The notes: a model not told the origin generated them from the letters alone. A DNA stretch of 47,312 nucleotides from Nemertoderma westbladi (GCA_032718475.1 JAUCBJ010003587.1:1-47312), one strand, 5' to 3'. Positions 1 through 10,114 are shown, counted from the stretch's first letter. Made by a program: numbers and translations.

Positions 1-2994
1 TATATATTAACTACTATTAATATACGAAAAATGGTAATCCTTTACAAACCATCGAATATAGGTACATAATTTAGGAAAAAGCTTAGAGATAGGTACTTTA
101 CATTTATTCGAAATATTCTTAATATTATATCCGCTAGTGGATCTACAATCAAATAAGGTAATATTGGCTAGAAATCTTATAGTGGGTTTGTCTGAATACA
201 AAATGTACTGGCAAATTTAATAAAACGTGAGCATAACATTGAATGTGGATAAGGAAAATCTAATAAACCTTCGATGAAATATCTATATGTGTTGTAAGGT
301 AAAGCACATATACTAAACGAACGTTAATATTCCAACTTGTAATTAATTTAGTACAAATATCCCCAAAAAGGTTCCAGAGATTATTACCGTAGAAACTAGT
401 TGCGTAAATTCGCTGAATTTGTAAAATACTATTGGGATGGGAGAAATGAAATTCCTGACGTAGTTTAATTTACCTCTAAATTTAGCACGTTTACAATTGA
501 TATCAGTATTAAATAAACACGAAAAATCAAATGAGTTACCGAGATGCATTGCCTCTTTCACCCACAGCAAAACAACTCCGTTTAATGAAATCATAACGGA
601 AGGTGGGTTAAACTTAAAACCAAATGGAACACATTTAGATTTACTTTTACCTGGATCTACGTTAGTACTAAAACTCATATTAAATTCTGATGCAAATTGA
701 ACACAAATAGAAAGCATGCGCTGTAATCCTAAAATGGATGGGCATAATAATAAAATATCATCGGCGTAAACGAAACAACATGGCATCCCAAATTACTTTC
801 CCGTAAACGGATTATTAATTTGTTAATTACCAGACAAAATAGAATAGGTGATGAGATCGCACCCTGCTTAACACCATTAGAAATACTAAAAGAATTTGAA
901 AAAGCTGATCCCCATCTTACACAGCATGATTGACCTTTATACATCCAAATAAGAACCCTAAGAAATAACGGTGAAAACCCCTTCTTTAATAACTCCAAAA
1001 ATAAAGATTTCCATTCGATCATATCGAAGGCCTTAGTTAAGTCTAGAAAACACCCAAACACGGGTGTTGAAAACCTCTTATAAAAAGAAATTGTTTCCTT
1101 AGCCGCCCAGCTACACATAATGGTACTAGAGTTGGGCTGGAAACCAAACTGTAGTTCATCTAATTTAAAGTTATCTTCCTGAGAAATTAGTATAACCCAT
1201 TCAAACACTTTAATAATTAATGATGAAATCGCAATAGCCCTATAATTAGTAGAAGATTAGTCATACTCCCAAGTTTATCTTTAATTATTGGTACAAGAGC
1301 AAAACGCAATAAAAATAATGGTACATATCCGTGTACTACAAATGCATTGAATAGGTTAGAAAGATGTTTTGCTAAATCAACGTTAGCGTTCTTTAAACAG
1401 TCTGAATTAAAAATATTATCGACATCTGACTTAGCAGATTTCAACTTATTTAGTGCACAAGTAACTAATTCCTGTGTAATTAAATCACAAACCGATGAAT
1501 TTAAACTAGAAATTTGTTCATTAATACTACTTTCAATAAATGATAAATCAGAGTCGTACCCTCTATTACATAAATCCCTATATATAGAAGCGAACTCATT
1601 AGCAATAGAAATATCATCAGTTGCACCATCTACAGTAGAAATACAACCAGTGGAGCTATTGCCTCTTAAATTACGTATTTCTGAAAATATATTAATACTA
1701 GAATTTGTTAAACAGGCATTTAGTAACTTATCCTTATTTATGAAGTCTACTTTTCTTTTCAGTCTACGCACAGCAAACTTACACTGTGCTCTAGAAGTAC
1801 GTCTCATGTGGAATAAATTACCCGAACCCGCATTAGGTTTTCCTGCGGATAACCATAAACTATGCCAGAATATAGCATCTTCTTTGAATGGTCGTACTTA
1901 CTCATTCCAACCTGGAAGAGTATAGCTCATATTTCTGTTACTATTGCCACCAGACCCTGGTAGCACAGAAGCGGCATCATTAAGAGCTTCTAGTATCTTA
2001 CTGGTATAGTCATCAATATTACCTATATGACTTAAATCCTCACAAAAAATATCAGCACAAACTGTACATGTTAAATTACTTAACCGATCAGAAAGAGTTT
2101 GTTTAAATAGTTCTGGCTGCTCGTTATTAGCTTTACGAAAATTTGGCTTTGAAGGACAATCTCTAAGCACATTGGAATCTTCTAAATTATCTACATAAAA
2201 TTGTTTAAATAGTTCTGGCTGCTCGTTATTAGCTTTACGAAAATTTGGCTTTGAAGGACAATCTCTAAGCACATTGGAATCTTCTAAATTATCTACATAA
2301 AATTTAAAATAAATAGGTGAGTGGTCAGACAAATTAGCACCCGAGTGTGCAACTGTGCAACCCCAGCTTCATAACATGCAAACAATAAAGATTGAGAAAC
2401 TATAAAATGATCTAAAGTAGAGAAAAATAAGTCATCGTTCTGATTGAAAATACATGTATAATCGATATCAAATTTATCCCATGTAACTAACAGATTATTA
2501 TCACTAACAAACTTACGGAGGTGGTTAACATGAGCTGTATGCCTAGAAAAGTCGGCATTAAAATCACCAGTTACTAAAATATTATTACTATTGGCACTAT
2601 TTACAATATTGAGAATTTCATTCATAACTTCCAAATATTCATCACTAACTGACATATCTGACACTAACTGATATACTAACTGAAATATGTGTTAATCAGA
2701 ACGATATCTTTTGAATTTGGGAATATCAGATTAACATGTTGCAACCGTTTGCTGTTAGTCTTAATTAAAGACACATATTTAGAGATCGACTTTTTAACTA
2801 AAACACAGAGACCAGCCGAAGCTCGCCCGCGATGTTCTGGATTACTGTCTGAGTAGAATGCTGGAACAAAGTAGCAGTCAAAGTTCGGGAAACGTCGTCT
2901 TAAATAATTAAAGTTATCTTTCTGAATAAAAAGTTCTTGCAGACAAATAATGTCCGCACTGAGCGACAGGTATTTGATAAATTCGGCCTTATCC
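1..2994 (-). pseudogene. Jockey/CR1-type LINE ORF2 relic (endonuclease + reverse transcriptase), main part
   Basis: On the minus strand this encodes pieces of a non-LTR retrotransposon ORF2, which would nick DNA and reverse-transcribe its own RNA. From 5' to 3' on that strand: an APE-type endonuclease (ADIICLQELF near 2930; GDFNADF near 2560; SDHSPI near 2320), a linker, then reverse transcriptase with NYRAIAISS near 1235, motif A LDLTKAFD near 1035, motif B GVKQGAISSPILF near 860 and motif C FVYADD near 770. A C-terminal region continues to the window edge. Frames change at about 2660, 2330, 1900, 1250 and 790, so it cannot be translated. A perfect 102-bp in-frame tandem duplication lies at 2099-2302. 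The endonuclease N-terminus resumes at 4774-4848 beyond a nested LINE. The family is clear; the exact clade (CR1, Jockey or a relative) is not. Confidence 0.85.
2099..2302 (-). repeat. Perfect 102-bp in-frame tandem duplication inside the LINE ORF
   Basis: A 102-bp segment is present twice head to tail with no difference that I can find, starting about 2101 and 2203. It encodes 34 residues including NLEDSNVLRDCPSKPNFRKA, repeated in frame just after the SDHSPI motif of the endonuclease. Identity between the copies within an otherwise decayed element indicates a duplication later than the death of the element. Confidence 0.9.
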
Positions 2995-3011
2995 TCAGAG
3001 AACCCCCTACT

Positions 3012-4756
3012 ACTACTACTACTACTAGGATCGGCATGCTGCATTGCAGCTGCATTTTTAAGAATGCTGTGCCGGCTTGTCAACAAAATTGCACCGCCAC
3101 AACTCCCTATCACCCATGACATTTGCTAGATCATCCGCATCTTTAAGGCCAGTGTCCTTTAAGATGCGTCTCAAGAAAGTCATGGGCTGTCCACCATGCT
3201 TATTCACTCCATGAGGCTGCCAAAGTACAAGATTATGCACTGGCTGGTCCTCACGGCGAAAGCAATGTCCTGCAAAGCGGAGGCGATTTTGTTCTAGTGT
3301 CAAGCTTGGGGGAACCAATGAGACACCTCCAATGTTATATAGTGTCTGGTTGGAGATGTGTGCATTGTACTTGACACAATGTACCCGGCGTAGCATTCTT
3401 GTGAATGTGCCATCCAGAGATTTGGTGTCCTCAGCAGTTAGAGCCCAGCTTGGACTCCCGTAGAGGAGTACTGGAACTACTGCTGCTCTAAATAATCGGA
3501 CCTTAAGTTTCCGATTAATTCTAGGTCTCGATTCTAGGAATCAGAGACTTCCAAATCCTGGAAAGCCTATTCAAGGCTGCCCATGCCTTTCCCTTACGTA
3601 TTCGAAGGTCCTCACCTGACTTCCGGATCCATGATCCCAGGTAACAGAAGTCGTCCACATGCTCAAGCATACCATCCTTTGAGCTTATGCTCATCCGATC
3701 AGAGACTTGCTGAGGACTTTCAAAGTTAACTGTCAGAATTTTGGTCTTTCTGGAGTTAATAAAAAGACCAACACTAGAAGCAGCATGTTCTAATGAGCTG
3801 AGGAGGCGCTGGGCTCCATCTAATGATTCTGAGAGTACACCTAAGTCATCAGCAAAGTCTAGATCAGTTAGGTACTTGGCAGGATTTCCTCGACTTCTGG
3901 AGCCAGTAGGTGGAGTTATCATCACCCCATCATCATTATGATGATCTAAGGACATGCGTAGAACATAGTCAACCACAATAATGAACAAGAATGGTGCAAG
4001 TGTGTCTCCTTGGAGGACGCCCCATAACACTTCAAATGGTTCTGTGTCACCGTCAACAGTAGACACAAATGTTGTCGAACCATCGTATACTGATCTGATT
4101 GCTGCAATAATTTCATCAGGAATCCCATATAATGAAAGTATGCTGAACATACGTGAGCGAGAGACTGAATCAAAGGCCTTGAAGAAGTCAACAAAGATAA
4201 CAGCCAGATGCCTGTCTTTCTTTTTTGATAACTCTTCAATTATCCTTCTAAGTGCCAAAATGGGCTCCATGGTCCCACGACCTTTACGGAACCCATTCTG
4301 ATTTCCACGTAGCAGTCTCTCAATGGGATCCCTGATGCGATTTAATAGAATTCTATTGTATAGTTTTGCAGCAATCGAGATCAATGAGATTCCCCGAAAC
4401 GAACCATAGAGTGTTAGGTTGCCCTTCTTGGGAACTGGCACCAACTTATTTCTTTTCATTTCTTGTGGGACTCTTGTTGTACGGTACATGTCTACTATGA
4501 TGGGATAGATGAGCTTTAAACACTCAGGTATTTTAAAGACCTCAGGGGGAACACCATCTACTCCACTGGCACGATTGGTCTTAATGCTCTTTGCAGCAGC
4601 CTTCACTTCTGCAAAGGAGATATCGCCAATGGGAATATCTGGGAGTACAGACTCAGACACTTTTACTTCTATAAAGTTATCAGGCAATACCCTGTCATTA
4701 TTGAGGTGCTTTTCAAAGTATGCTTTCCAACCATTGAGGCAATCCATAGTGGGGGT
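3012..4756 (-). mobile_element. RTE-type LINE, internally deleted copy nested in another LINE
   Basis: This minus-strand insertion has a 17-bp target-site duplication, tcagagaaccccctact, at 2995-3011 and 4757-4773. Its 3' end carries a (TAG)n tail (3012-3030 on the plus strand reads ctactacta...) that follows the short 3' UTR gcagcatgccgatc. The 5' end begins with aacccccactatggatt, which matches 22029-22045 of the complete copy, and then jumps to gcctcaatggttgg, which matches 23607 onwards. About 1.56 kb, including all of the endonuclease, is therefore missing. The remaining sequence is nearly identical to the intact copy at 21969-25265, so both are young. Confidence 0.9.
3058..4747 (-). pseudogene. 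RTE-type LINE reverse transcriptase, endonuclease deleted, frameshifted
   Basis: Reverse transcriptase of an RTE-type LINE. The reading frame begins at an ATG that corresponds to residue 31 of the intact protein (MD), then joins directly to the linker (CLNGWKAYF), so about 520 codons including the APE endonuclease are lost without a frame change. Motif A (VDFFKAFD), motif B (GVLQGDTLAPFLF) and motif C (LDFADD) are all present. At about 3525-3545 an extra stretch of roughly 19 bases relative to the intact copy shifts the frame, and the ORF ends early after RIWKS. The last 112 residues continue in another frame at 3396-3058 with a stop next to the 3' tail. It cannot encode a working element. 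Confidence 0.9.
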
Positions 4757-4773
4757 TCAGAGAACCCCCTACT

Positions 4774-4848
4774 GTTGAAAGAAATAACATTGAAGCCGTA
4801 TTGATTATTTTTCGAGATTATCGGTGATGTTGTTGGATTGGATGCCAT
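4774..4848 (-). pseudogene. 5' end of the same Jockey/CR1-type LINE ORF2, split off by the nested insertion
   Basis: The minus strand reads from an ATG at 4848 into GFNVISFNSRGFSE, the start of an APE endonuclease domain. The residues that should follow (DKAEFIKYLSLSADIICLQE) are found at about 2994 and below, on the far side of the RTE-type insertion. The sequence tcagagaaccccctact is present on both sides of that insertion, so the two halves were contiguous. The 5' leader and any ORF1 would lie above 4848, but I recognise neither there. Confidence 0.75.
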
Positions 4849-4859
4849 TTTCAAAATTA

Positions 4860-6350
4860 CTTAAAACAATTAACAAACAATGCAACAGCGACAAAAAAAC
4901 ATAGAATGACCAATAAAACTACAGAAGCATTAAATTAATTAATAAAGCTATTTCCTATTGATCTATACTTATTATTTTATACTATTATACTATGGAGTCT
5001 GCAGCATTTTGTTATGTCGACTGGAGAGGAAGATCGAAAGATAAAGGTATTACAGATGTCAAACAGGGCCTCTATGAGATGACCTTAATAAACTGGGTAG
5101 CAGCCGGTGATGCATCATCCAGGGTAAAGGTGGGAAGTTCTAGTACACCCACCCTTTCATCATATTTGTTCCGCTTACATGTTTAATGCTAAAGTTGAAG
5201 ATGAGCTTCCAATGGTGTGTTTGCAAACTGTTACGAATGAGGGATTGATCTGATTGAAAATAAAAATGAAACAGTAACTGTATATGTCATTAATATTTTA
5301 CCACATCATTGATGATGTGAATATTAATCTCTGATTTTGCAGGTAAAGATACTGATTGCAGAACACATCACTTAAGCATATAGAAAGAAGTAGGATTGAG
5401 CATAATAGAAATAGAGATACGCCTAACTACCTCACCGATTACATACAACATTTCATCAACATGTTTGTTGTATAGGCTATTTAATTGCTTGAGTGATTAA
5501 AGGCTTAATAATGCATAATAATGATAGTAAACAGAATAGGCTTTATTACCAAGATGATACATTGAGTGAGATCTGTAAGCTACATAAATTAAGCTAAATA
5601 ATCTATTTTATACCAAAAATAACGTATTTATAATGGACATTTCGGGAAAGATTGTAGTTTGAATAAACTACACCAAAATAATCACCGAAATATACTACAC
5701 TATGAAATACATTGGATGTAAGTGAAACATCAGCTATAAATTATTTTCCTAAAAATGGCGGATTTAACCTCAAATACATTGGGTAAATAATATAACAACT
5801 GAATCATTCTATGAAAAAAAGCGAGAGGTTCCTGTAATGTGTTCTAATGCTGCTGCTGTATGTGTATGCCTGCTATTCATGCCTACTAACCCACAATTCC
5901 TTGCAATTCTGGTATTTAGGCATATTCGTACATATCCAAAGTCTAACCGGGACCAGAGAGCTAAGTGTGCTTCCGGAACAATGGTTTACTCCGAGTCAGG
6001 GTTAGTGAAAAGGCAATTTTGTGGAAAAAAAATACCTTTCAAATAGCCTTTTCTTCCCTTATGACCGAGCCCTTGATGTATAATATTAACCTCACTAGCT
6101 AAGGGGCGCACAGGGTCATCGGGAAAAAAGACGATTTGTTTTCCTTGTAATGAATAGTTAATAATAAACCGCCAATAAACTTAATATTTATTAAAATATT
6201 AATCCCCGCGCAGCGAATCCTTAACTAATAAAGCTGATGGGCTGGCTATGTTCGCAAACTTGCCACGGTGTGATTTATATGGAGGGTGGATTTGCTAGCT
6301 AAATACAAGCGGACTATCGGTGGTCAATACAGTTTGGTATAAAATATCAC
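4860..6350. other. No recognisable gene
   Basis: AT-rich sequence. Small open frames at 4992-5186 and 5837-6046 show no recognisable motif. I see no RNA gene or repeat here that I can support. The first hundred bases above 4850 may be the 5' leader of the minus-strand LINE. Confidence 0.5.
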
Positions 6351-6359
6351 AAAGTACAA

Positions 6360-8640
6360 CTACTACTACTAGGTCGAGCGAACTCGGACAGTGGAAATGA
6401 GATCCTTCCAGGCTTCCCGATTCTCCATAGTTGTCGCAATTTCGTTTCTCCCAAGTTCAGTATCCCTTTCAAGTTGATCTATATATGTTATGGCAGGTCG
6501 TCCACGACTACGCTTTCCATGAGTTGGTTGCCAGAGAAGTAGATCTGGTATGACCTCGTCTTTACTTCGCCAGCAGTGCCCACTGAATCTTAATCTGCAT
6601 TCACGGAGGGTGGTTGATACAGGTGGTATTGTACCATAAAGCTCGGCGTTTGTCATGTGTTGTCTCCAGCTGATGTTTAGGGCTGCCCTTAGTAGTCTTG
6701 TGTAGCAACCATCAATTCGTTGTTCAAGTGATTTAGTCAGTGTCCAGGTCTCACCGCCGTATAAAAATACACTTTCCACTGTGGCTCGAAAGAACTTAGT
6801 CTTCAGGTGCCTGGAGAGATCTGATTTCCAGATGGTATCCATTTTTGATAGAGCTACCCAAGCCTTTGCTTTCCTAACTTCTATGTCCTTTTTGCTACTC
6901 TCTATCCATGATCCAAGGTACTGGAAGTCATCGACCTTCCTTAGTTGATTATTATCAATGGTTGTCAAGTTTCCATCAACATTAAAGGTCATGAATTCGG
7001 TCTTGGTAGCATTTATATGTAATCCGACCTCCTTAGCAGCCCTCTCCACTTTATTTAGTAGAAGCTGTGCATCTGCTAGCGTATTAGAGAGCAGGGCGAT
7101 GTCATCCGCAAAGTCGGTGTCTGTGACTGTAGTTGCCGGATATCTACTACTTCTGCGTTCTTGAAGTGTGACTCCCAGATCTTCACCCTTTGTGGCCGTC
7201 CTCATTGCGTAATCCAGCACAATTACAAATAGTAATGGTGCTAATGTGTCACCTTGCAGTACGCCAGCCAGGATTGAGAAAAACTCAGTTTCACCATCTG
7301 GTGAGAGTACCTGCGCTTCTGTGTCACAATATAACAATCCAATGCCAGCAACAATTACTTCTGGTATTCCATAAGCTCTTAGGATTTCAAGCATTTTACC
7401 TCTATGGATGGAGTCGAATGCCTTCTTGAAGTCCACAAAAGTCATGACTGCGGGGAGATTCTTTGACTTAATTCCTTCAATCAGTCTCCGTAGTGCAAGT
7501 ATCTGAGCTATTGTTGATCTACTTGGTCGAAATCCGTTTTGGCTCTTACACAGTAGTTTCTCTATGTGAGGCCTAATCCTATATAGTATCATTTTATTGA
7601 ATATTTTGGCAGCTACCACAAGCAGACAGATCCCACGATAGTTTGTTGGTATGCCGAGGTCTCCTTTCTTGGGGAGAAGCTTTAGTTGACCTTTAGTCCA
7701 AATTGGTGGTGGCTTTTCCCCTTTTAACATCCGGTTGCAAACATTCAATAATGGTCTATTTAGCACTCCGGTTTTCCATACCTCCGCTGGGATTTCATCT
7801 AATCCACTCGCTTTATTATTGGACATGCTTTTAATGCTTCTTTGGAGTTCGGCAGGTGTGAAGTCCCCTGTTTCTATAGGTAGTGTCTTGTCATATATTT
7901 TCCTTGTAGGGCTGACCTCGATGTTTGGTGGCTGCCCAAGCAAGTTGCTGAAGTGATTTTTCCACTTCCCAACACGTTCTTCAGGACTATCGGCTTTGAG
8001 GCGCCCCTTTGCACAACTTTTCCGACCAGATACCTCATTTACAGTTTGCCAGGTAAGTCTTGATTGTTGCTGTATGTGAGCAGTTGTAATTGCTTCAGTT
8101 TTATCCTGTATGTACTTTTCCTGGCTGATGTTGTAGGCCAATTTAAGATCGTCCTTAGCTTTCTCAACCTTGTTAATGTTTTCGGTTGTTGGTTGTTCGG
8201 TTTTAACTTTGTAGGCTATAAGATCTTCTCTCTTACAAGTAACCTCAGAGTTTTGCCATGGCACATACTGTTTTCGTTTAGGTTTCTGGGGGATATGCCT
8301 CTTAGCTGATTCCTTGTGGGCTGTTATTATATTCTGGTATATTGAATCGGTGGATTGGTCTTCATCCATTGACTGAAGTGCTTCAAAGCGGTTTCGAACT
8401 TCTACTGTATAAGCATCCTTTACAGCATTGTCAGTTCTGAGTTTCTCCCAGTCATAGTTGATTTGCTTGGTTGTCCTGGGTTAGCTGGCTCTCAAACTGA
8501 GTCTGATCTCTGCAGTCACAATTCTGTGGTCCGAACCAATTAGGTTGAACGAGCTGTATGTCTCGCAGTTGATCATGCTATTTCGCCACTTTTTGTTTAT
8601 AAGGATGTAATCCAGTTGTGCTTTGGTTCCATTAGGGTAT
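6360..8640 (-). mobile_element. RTE-type LINE of a second subfamily, 5'-truncated, with 9-bp target-site duplication
   Basis: The insertion is bracketed by aaagtacaa at 6351-6359 and 8641-8649, a 9-bp target-site duplication. On the minus strand the element begins inside the endonuclease domain (5' truncation, usual for target-primed reverse transcription) and ends in a short (TAG)n tail, seen as ctactactactag at 6360-6372. The encoded protein is only distantly similar to the element at 21726-25290, so it is a separate subfamily that shares the TAG tail. Confidence 0.9.
6369..8640 (-). pseudogene. RTE-type LINE ORF2: endonuclease C-terminus, reverse transcriptase, one premature stop
   Basis: The minus-strand frame opens with the end of an APE endonuclease (PNGTKAQLDYILI, then GSDHRIV), meets one in-frame TAA at 8481-8483, and then runs open to 6369. 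From the first ATG below the stop (8369) there are 666 codons. In that numbering, reverse transcriptase motif A FVDFKKAFD is at 311-319, motif B GVLQGDTLAP at 369-378 and motif C FADD at 420-423. The C-terminal region contains GHCWR and LLLWQPTHGKRSRGRP. The stop codon TAG is itself the first unit of the (TAG)n tail, so the element has almost no 3' UTR. The lost 5' end and the nonsense codon make it inactive, although the reverse transcriptase frame is intact. Confidence 0.92.
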
Positions 8641-8649
8641 AAAGTACAA

Positions 8650-9002
8650 AATGGAATATTATTAGAATTAATATTATATTAATAAACTTTATAGGATTAC
8701 AGAGAAGAGCATTATAGTACCGGTAGGGATTGCAATATCAATGAGAGTGGTATTTTTTTTTATCGAAAATGGAAATATTTTATTTAAAAGAAAGGCCTTA
8801 TTTATTTTATTAAAAATAAAAGATAATCATTAAATTTTATTTCGCATCACGTTATATCAATATCAAACTATAAAGATGGTGCCGCTAGAGGGCGTATTAT
8901 TAAGAAGTTCTTAGCTTCTTTCCTGTCTCAATCAATTTTTCCGCAGATTTTTGGACAATGTGTTGTGGCATTTCACTCCCTGATTGGCTAGAGCTACAAT
9001 AA
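8650..9002. other. No gene; contains one CTCF-like motif
   Basis: AT-rich unique-looking sequence. The only item noted is ccgctagagggcg at 8882-8894, a match to the core of the CTCF binding consensus that recurs in the array at 43142-43960. Confidence 0.4.
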
Positions 9003-9208
9003 GGCCTACTATACTACAATAATATACTATTAGTTGGCACACTGGGAAGAGCTATTCAGCTGGCTGGATAATACATTACAAACTTGTGTAGCCTAGTATA
9101 CTACAATAATATACTATTAGTTGGCACACTGGGAAGAGCTATTCAGCTGGCGGGACAATACATTACAAACTTGTGTAGGCCTAGTATACTACAATAATAT
9201 ACTATTAG

Positions 9209-9398
9209 TTTATTATAGGAAGGGATCTAGGGGTCTTAACCTCGAATGATATGATTCCTAAATTTGTACACTGCCTGGTTAAAAAGTATGCATGGGATGG
9301 GATTAGTCCTACAAATGCGCCAATAAAAGATAAGTTATTTTCGGTAAAATAAACTTACCATTCGAGTTTAAGACCCCTAGATCCCTTCCTATAATAAA
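9209..9398. mobile_element. MITE of 190 bp with terminal inverted repeats of about 45 bp
   Basis: The left end tttattataggaagggatc, continuing through ggggtcttaacctcgaatg, is mirrored at the right end by cattcgagtttaagacccc and gatcccttcctataataaa. There is no coding capacity. It sits inside a tandem-array unit (after ctattag), so it inserted after the array formed. The terminal bases do not allow a superfamily assignment; a TA duplication would fit but is ambiguous. Confidence 0.8.
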
Positions 9399-9523
9399 TA
9401 TATAATAACAAACACCACGAAAAAAACAGCTTGCCAACACATTGTTACTATCAATAATAAAAATCAGGGGCTAATAAAACGGCAGCTGAATTTGAAATTA
9501 ATACTCCATATCTCAAGAACCTG

Positions 9524-9534
9524 TGGCCTAGTGG
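9524..9534 (+). promoter_or_regulatory. RNA polymerase III A box
   Basis: tggcctagtgg matches the tRNA A-box consensus (TGGCNNAGTGG). It lies 42 bases upstream of a B box, a spacing found in tRNA genes and tRNA-derived SINEs. Confidence 0.75.
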
Positions 9535-9565
9535 TTGTTGTCTCGGCTTCCACCTCGAGGTCCCA

Positions 9566-9576
9566 GGTTCGAATCC
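9566..9576 (+). promoter_or_regulatory. RNA polymerase III B box
   Basis: ggttcgaatcc is an exact match to the B-box consensus (GGTTCGANTCC). Its 3' end is three bases before the first helix of the hammerhead motif. Confidence 0.8.
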
Positions 9577-9579
9577 GAC

Positions 9580-9622
9580 ACCACGCTGAAGAGACCCAGT
9601 AAGGTCGAAACGCGTACGTGGT
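9580..9622 (+). ncRNA. Type I hammerhead ribozyme with minimal helix III
   Basis: A self-cleaving RNA motif, read directly from the sequence. Helix I: accacg (9580-9585) pairs with cgtggt (9617-9622), 6 of 6. Core CUGAAGA is at 9586-9592. Helix II: gacc (9593-9596) pairs with ggtc (9603-9606), with loop caguaa and the conserved G10.1-C11.1 pair. GAAA is at 9607-9610. Helix III is two base pairs (A9610-U9615, C9611-G9614) with a two-base loop. The cleavage triplet is GUA, so cleavage is predicted after A9616. Every conserved core position is satisfied. Two-base-pair helix III versions are known from newt satellite and Penelope-like elements and often work best as dimers. Activity here is untested. 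Confidence 0.82.
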
Positions 9623-9663
9623 TTGGAGAGATATGAGATATTAATTTCAAGAAAAATTACGCG

Positions 9664-9865
9664 ATTCCTAAATTTGTACACTGCCCAGTTAAAAAGTACG
9701 CATGTGATGGGATTAGTCCTACAATTGCGCCAATAAAAGATAAGTTATTTTCGGTAAAATAAACTTATCATTCGAGGTTAAGACCCCTAGATCCCTTCCT
9801 ATAATAAATATATAATAACAAACACCTCGAAAAATACAGCTTGCCAACACATTGTTACTATCAAT
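9664..9865. mobile_element. Second MITE copy, left terminus missing
   Basis: From gattcctaaatttgtacac onward this repeats 9261-9455, including the right inverted repeat and the downstream flank cagcttgccaacacattg. The left inverted repeat is absent and is replaced by the tRNA-like/hammerhead unit. Shared downstream flank shows that this is a segmental duplication and not an independent insertion. Confidence 0.75.
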
Positions 9866-10114
9866 GCTATTAGTTGGCACACTGGGAAGAGCTATTCAGC
9901 TGGCGGGGTAATACATTATATACTATTAGTTGGCACACTGGGAAGAGCTATTCAGCTGGCGGGATAATACATTACAGACTACTACAATAACATGTATAGG
10001 CCTACTATACTACAATAATATAATACTATTAGTTGGCACACTGGAAAGAGTTATTCAGCTGGCGGGATAATACATTACAAACTACTACAATAACATGTAT
10101 AGGCCTACACCAAC

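Larger units (their letters stand above)
9494..9648 (+). mobile_element. SINE-like 155-bp unit: tRNA-type promoter plus hammerhead ribozyme between inverted repeats
   Basis: A 21-nt inverted repeat (gaaattaatactccatatctc at 9494-9514; gagatatgagatattaattt c at 9628-9648; 18 of 21 pair) encloses a tRNA-like body with an A box (9524-9534) and a perfect B box (9566-9576), followed at once by a hammerhead core (9580-9622). The T-stem and acceptor pairings of a real tRNA are lost, so it is tRNA-derived and not a tRNA gene. The closest precedent I know of is the Schistosoma Sm-alpha SINE-like family, which also joins pol III boxes to a hammerhead. Whether this unit transposes alone is inference, since only one copy is in view. 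Confidence 0.7.
9003..10110. repeat. Tandem array of 56-103-bp units, broken by inserted elements
   Basis: The phrase tagttggcacactgggaaga recurs at about 9031, 9118, 9871, 9927 and (as ttggcacactggaaag) 10030, followed each time by a segment like ttcagctggcgggataatac. Spacing is 87 bp in the left part and 56 or 103 bp in the right part, so units vary by deletion. The array is interrupted between about 9209 and 9865 by two MITE copies and the tRNA-like/hammerhead unit. Confidence 0.8.

Noticed and set aside
4992-5186. 64-residue plus-strand frame near the LINE 5' end
   Set aside because: No recognisable motif, no homologue recalled and no expression signal; too short to support.
5837-6046. 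69-residue frame with hydrophobic N-terminus
   Set aside because: A signal-peptide-like start alone is weak evidence, and nothing else supports a gene.
9516-9590. Functional tRNA gene
   Set aside because: The A and B boxes are good, but the acceptor and T-stem do not pair and no anticodon arm can be formed, so it is a tRNA-derived repeat.
9451-9681. 76-residue minus-strand frame containing GFEPGTSRWKPRQQP
   Set aside because: It is the translation of the tRNA-like B-box region on the opposite strand. Such peptides are a common by-product of tRNA-derived repeats.
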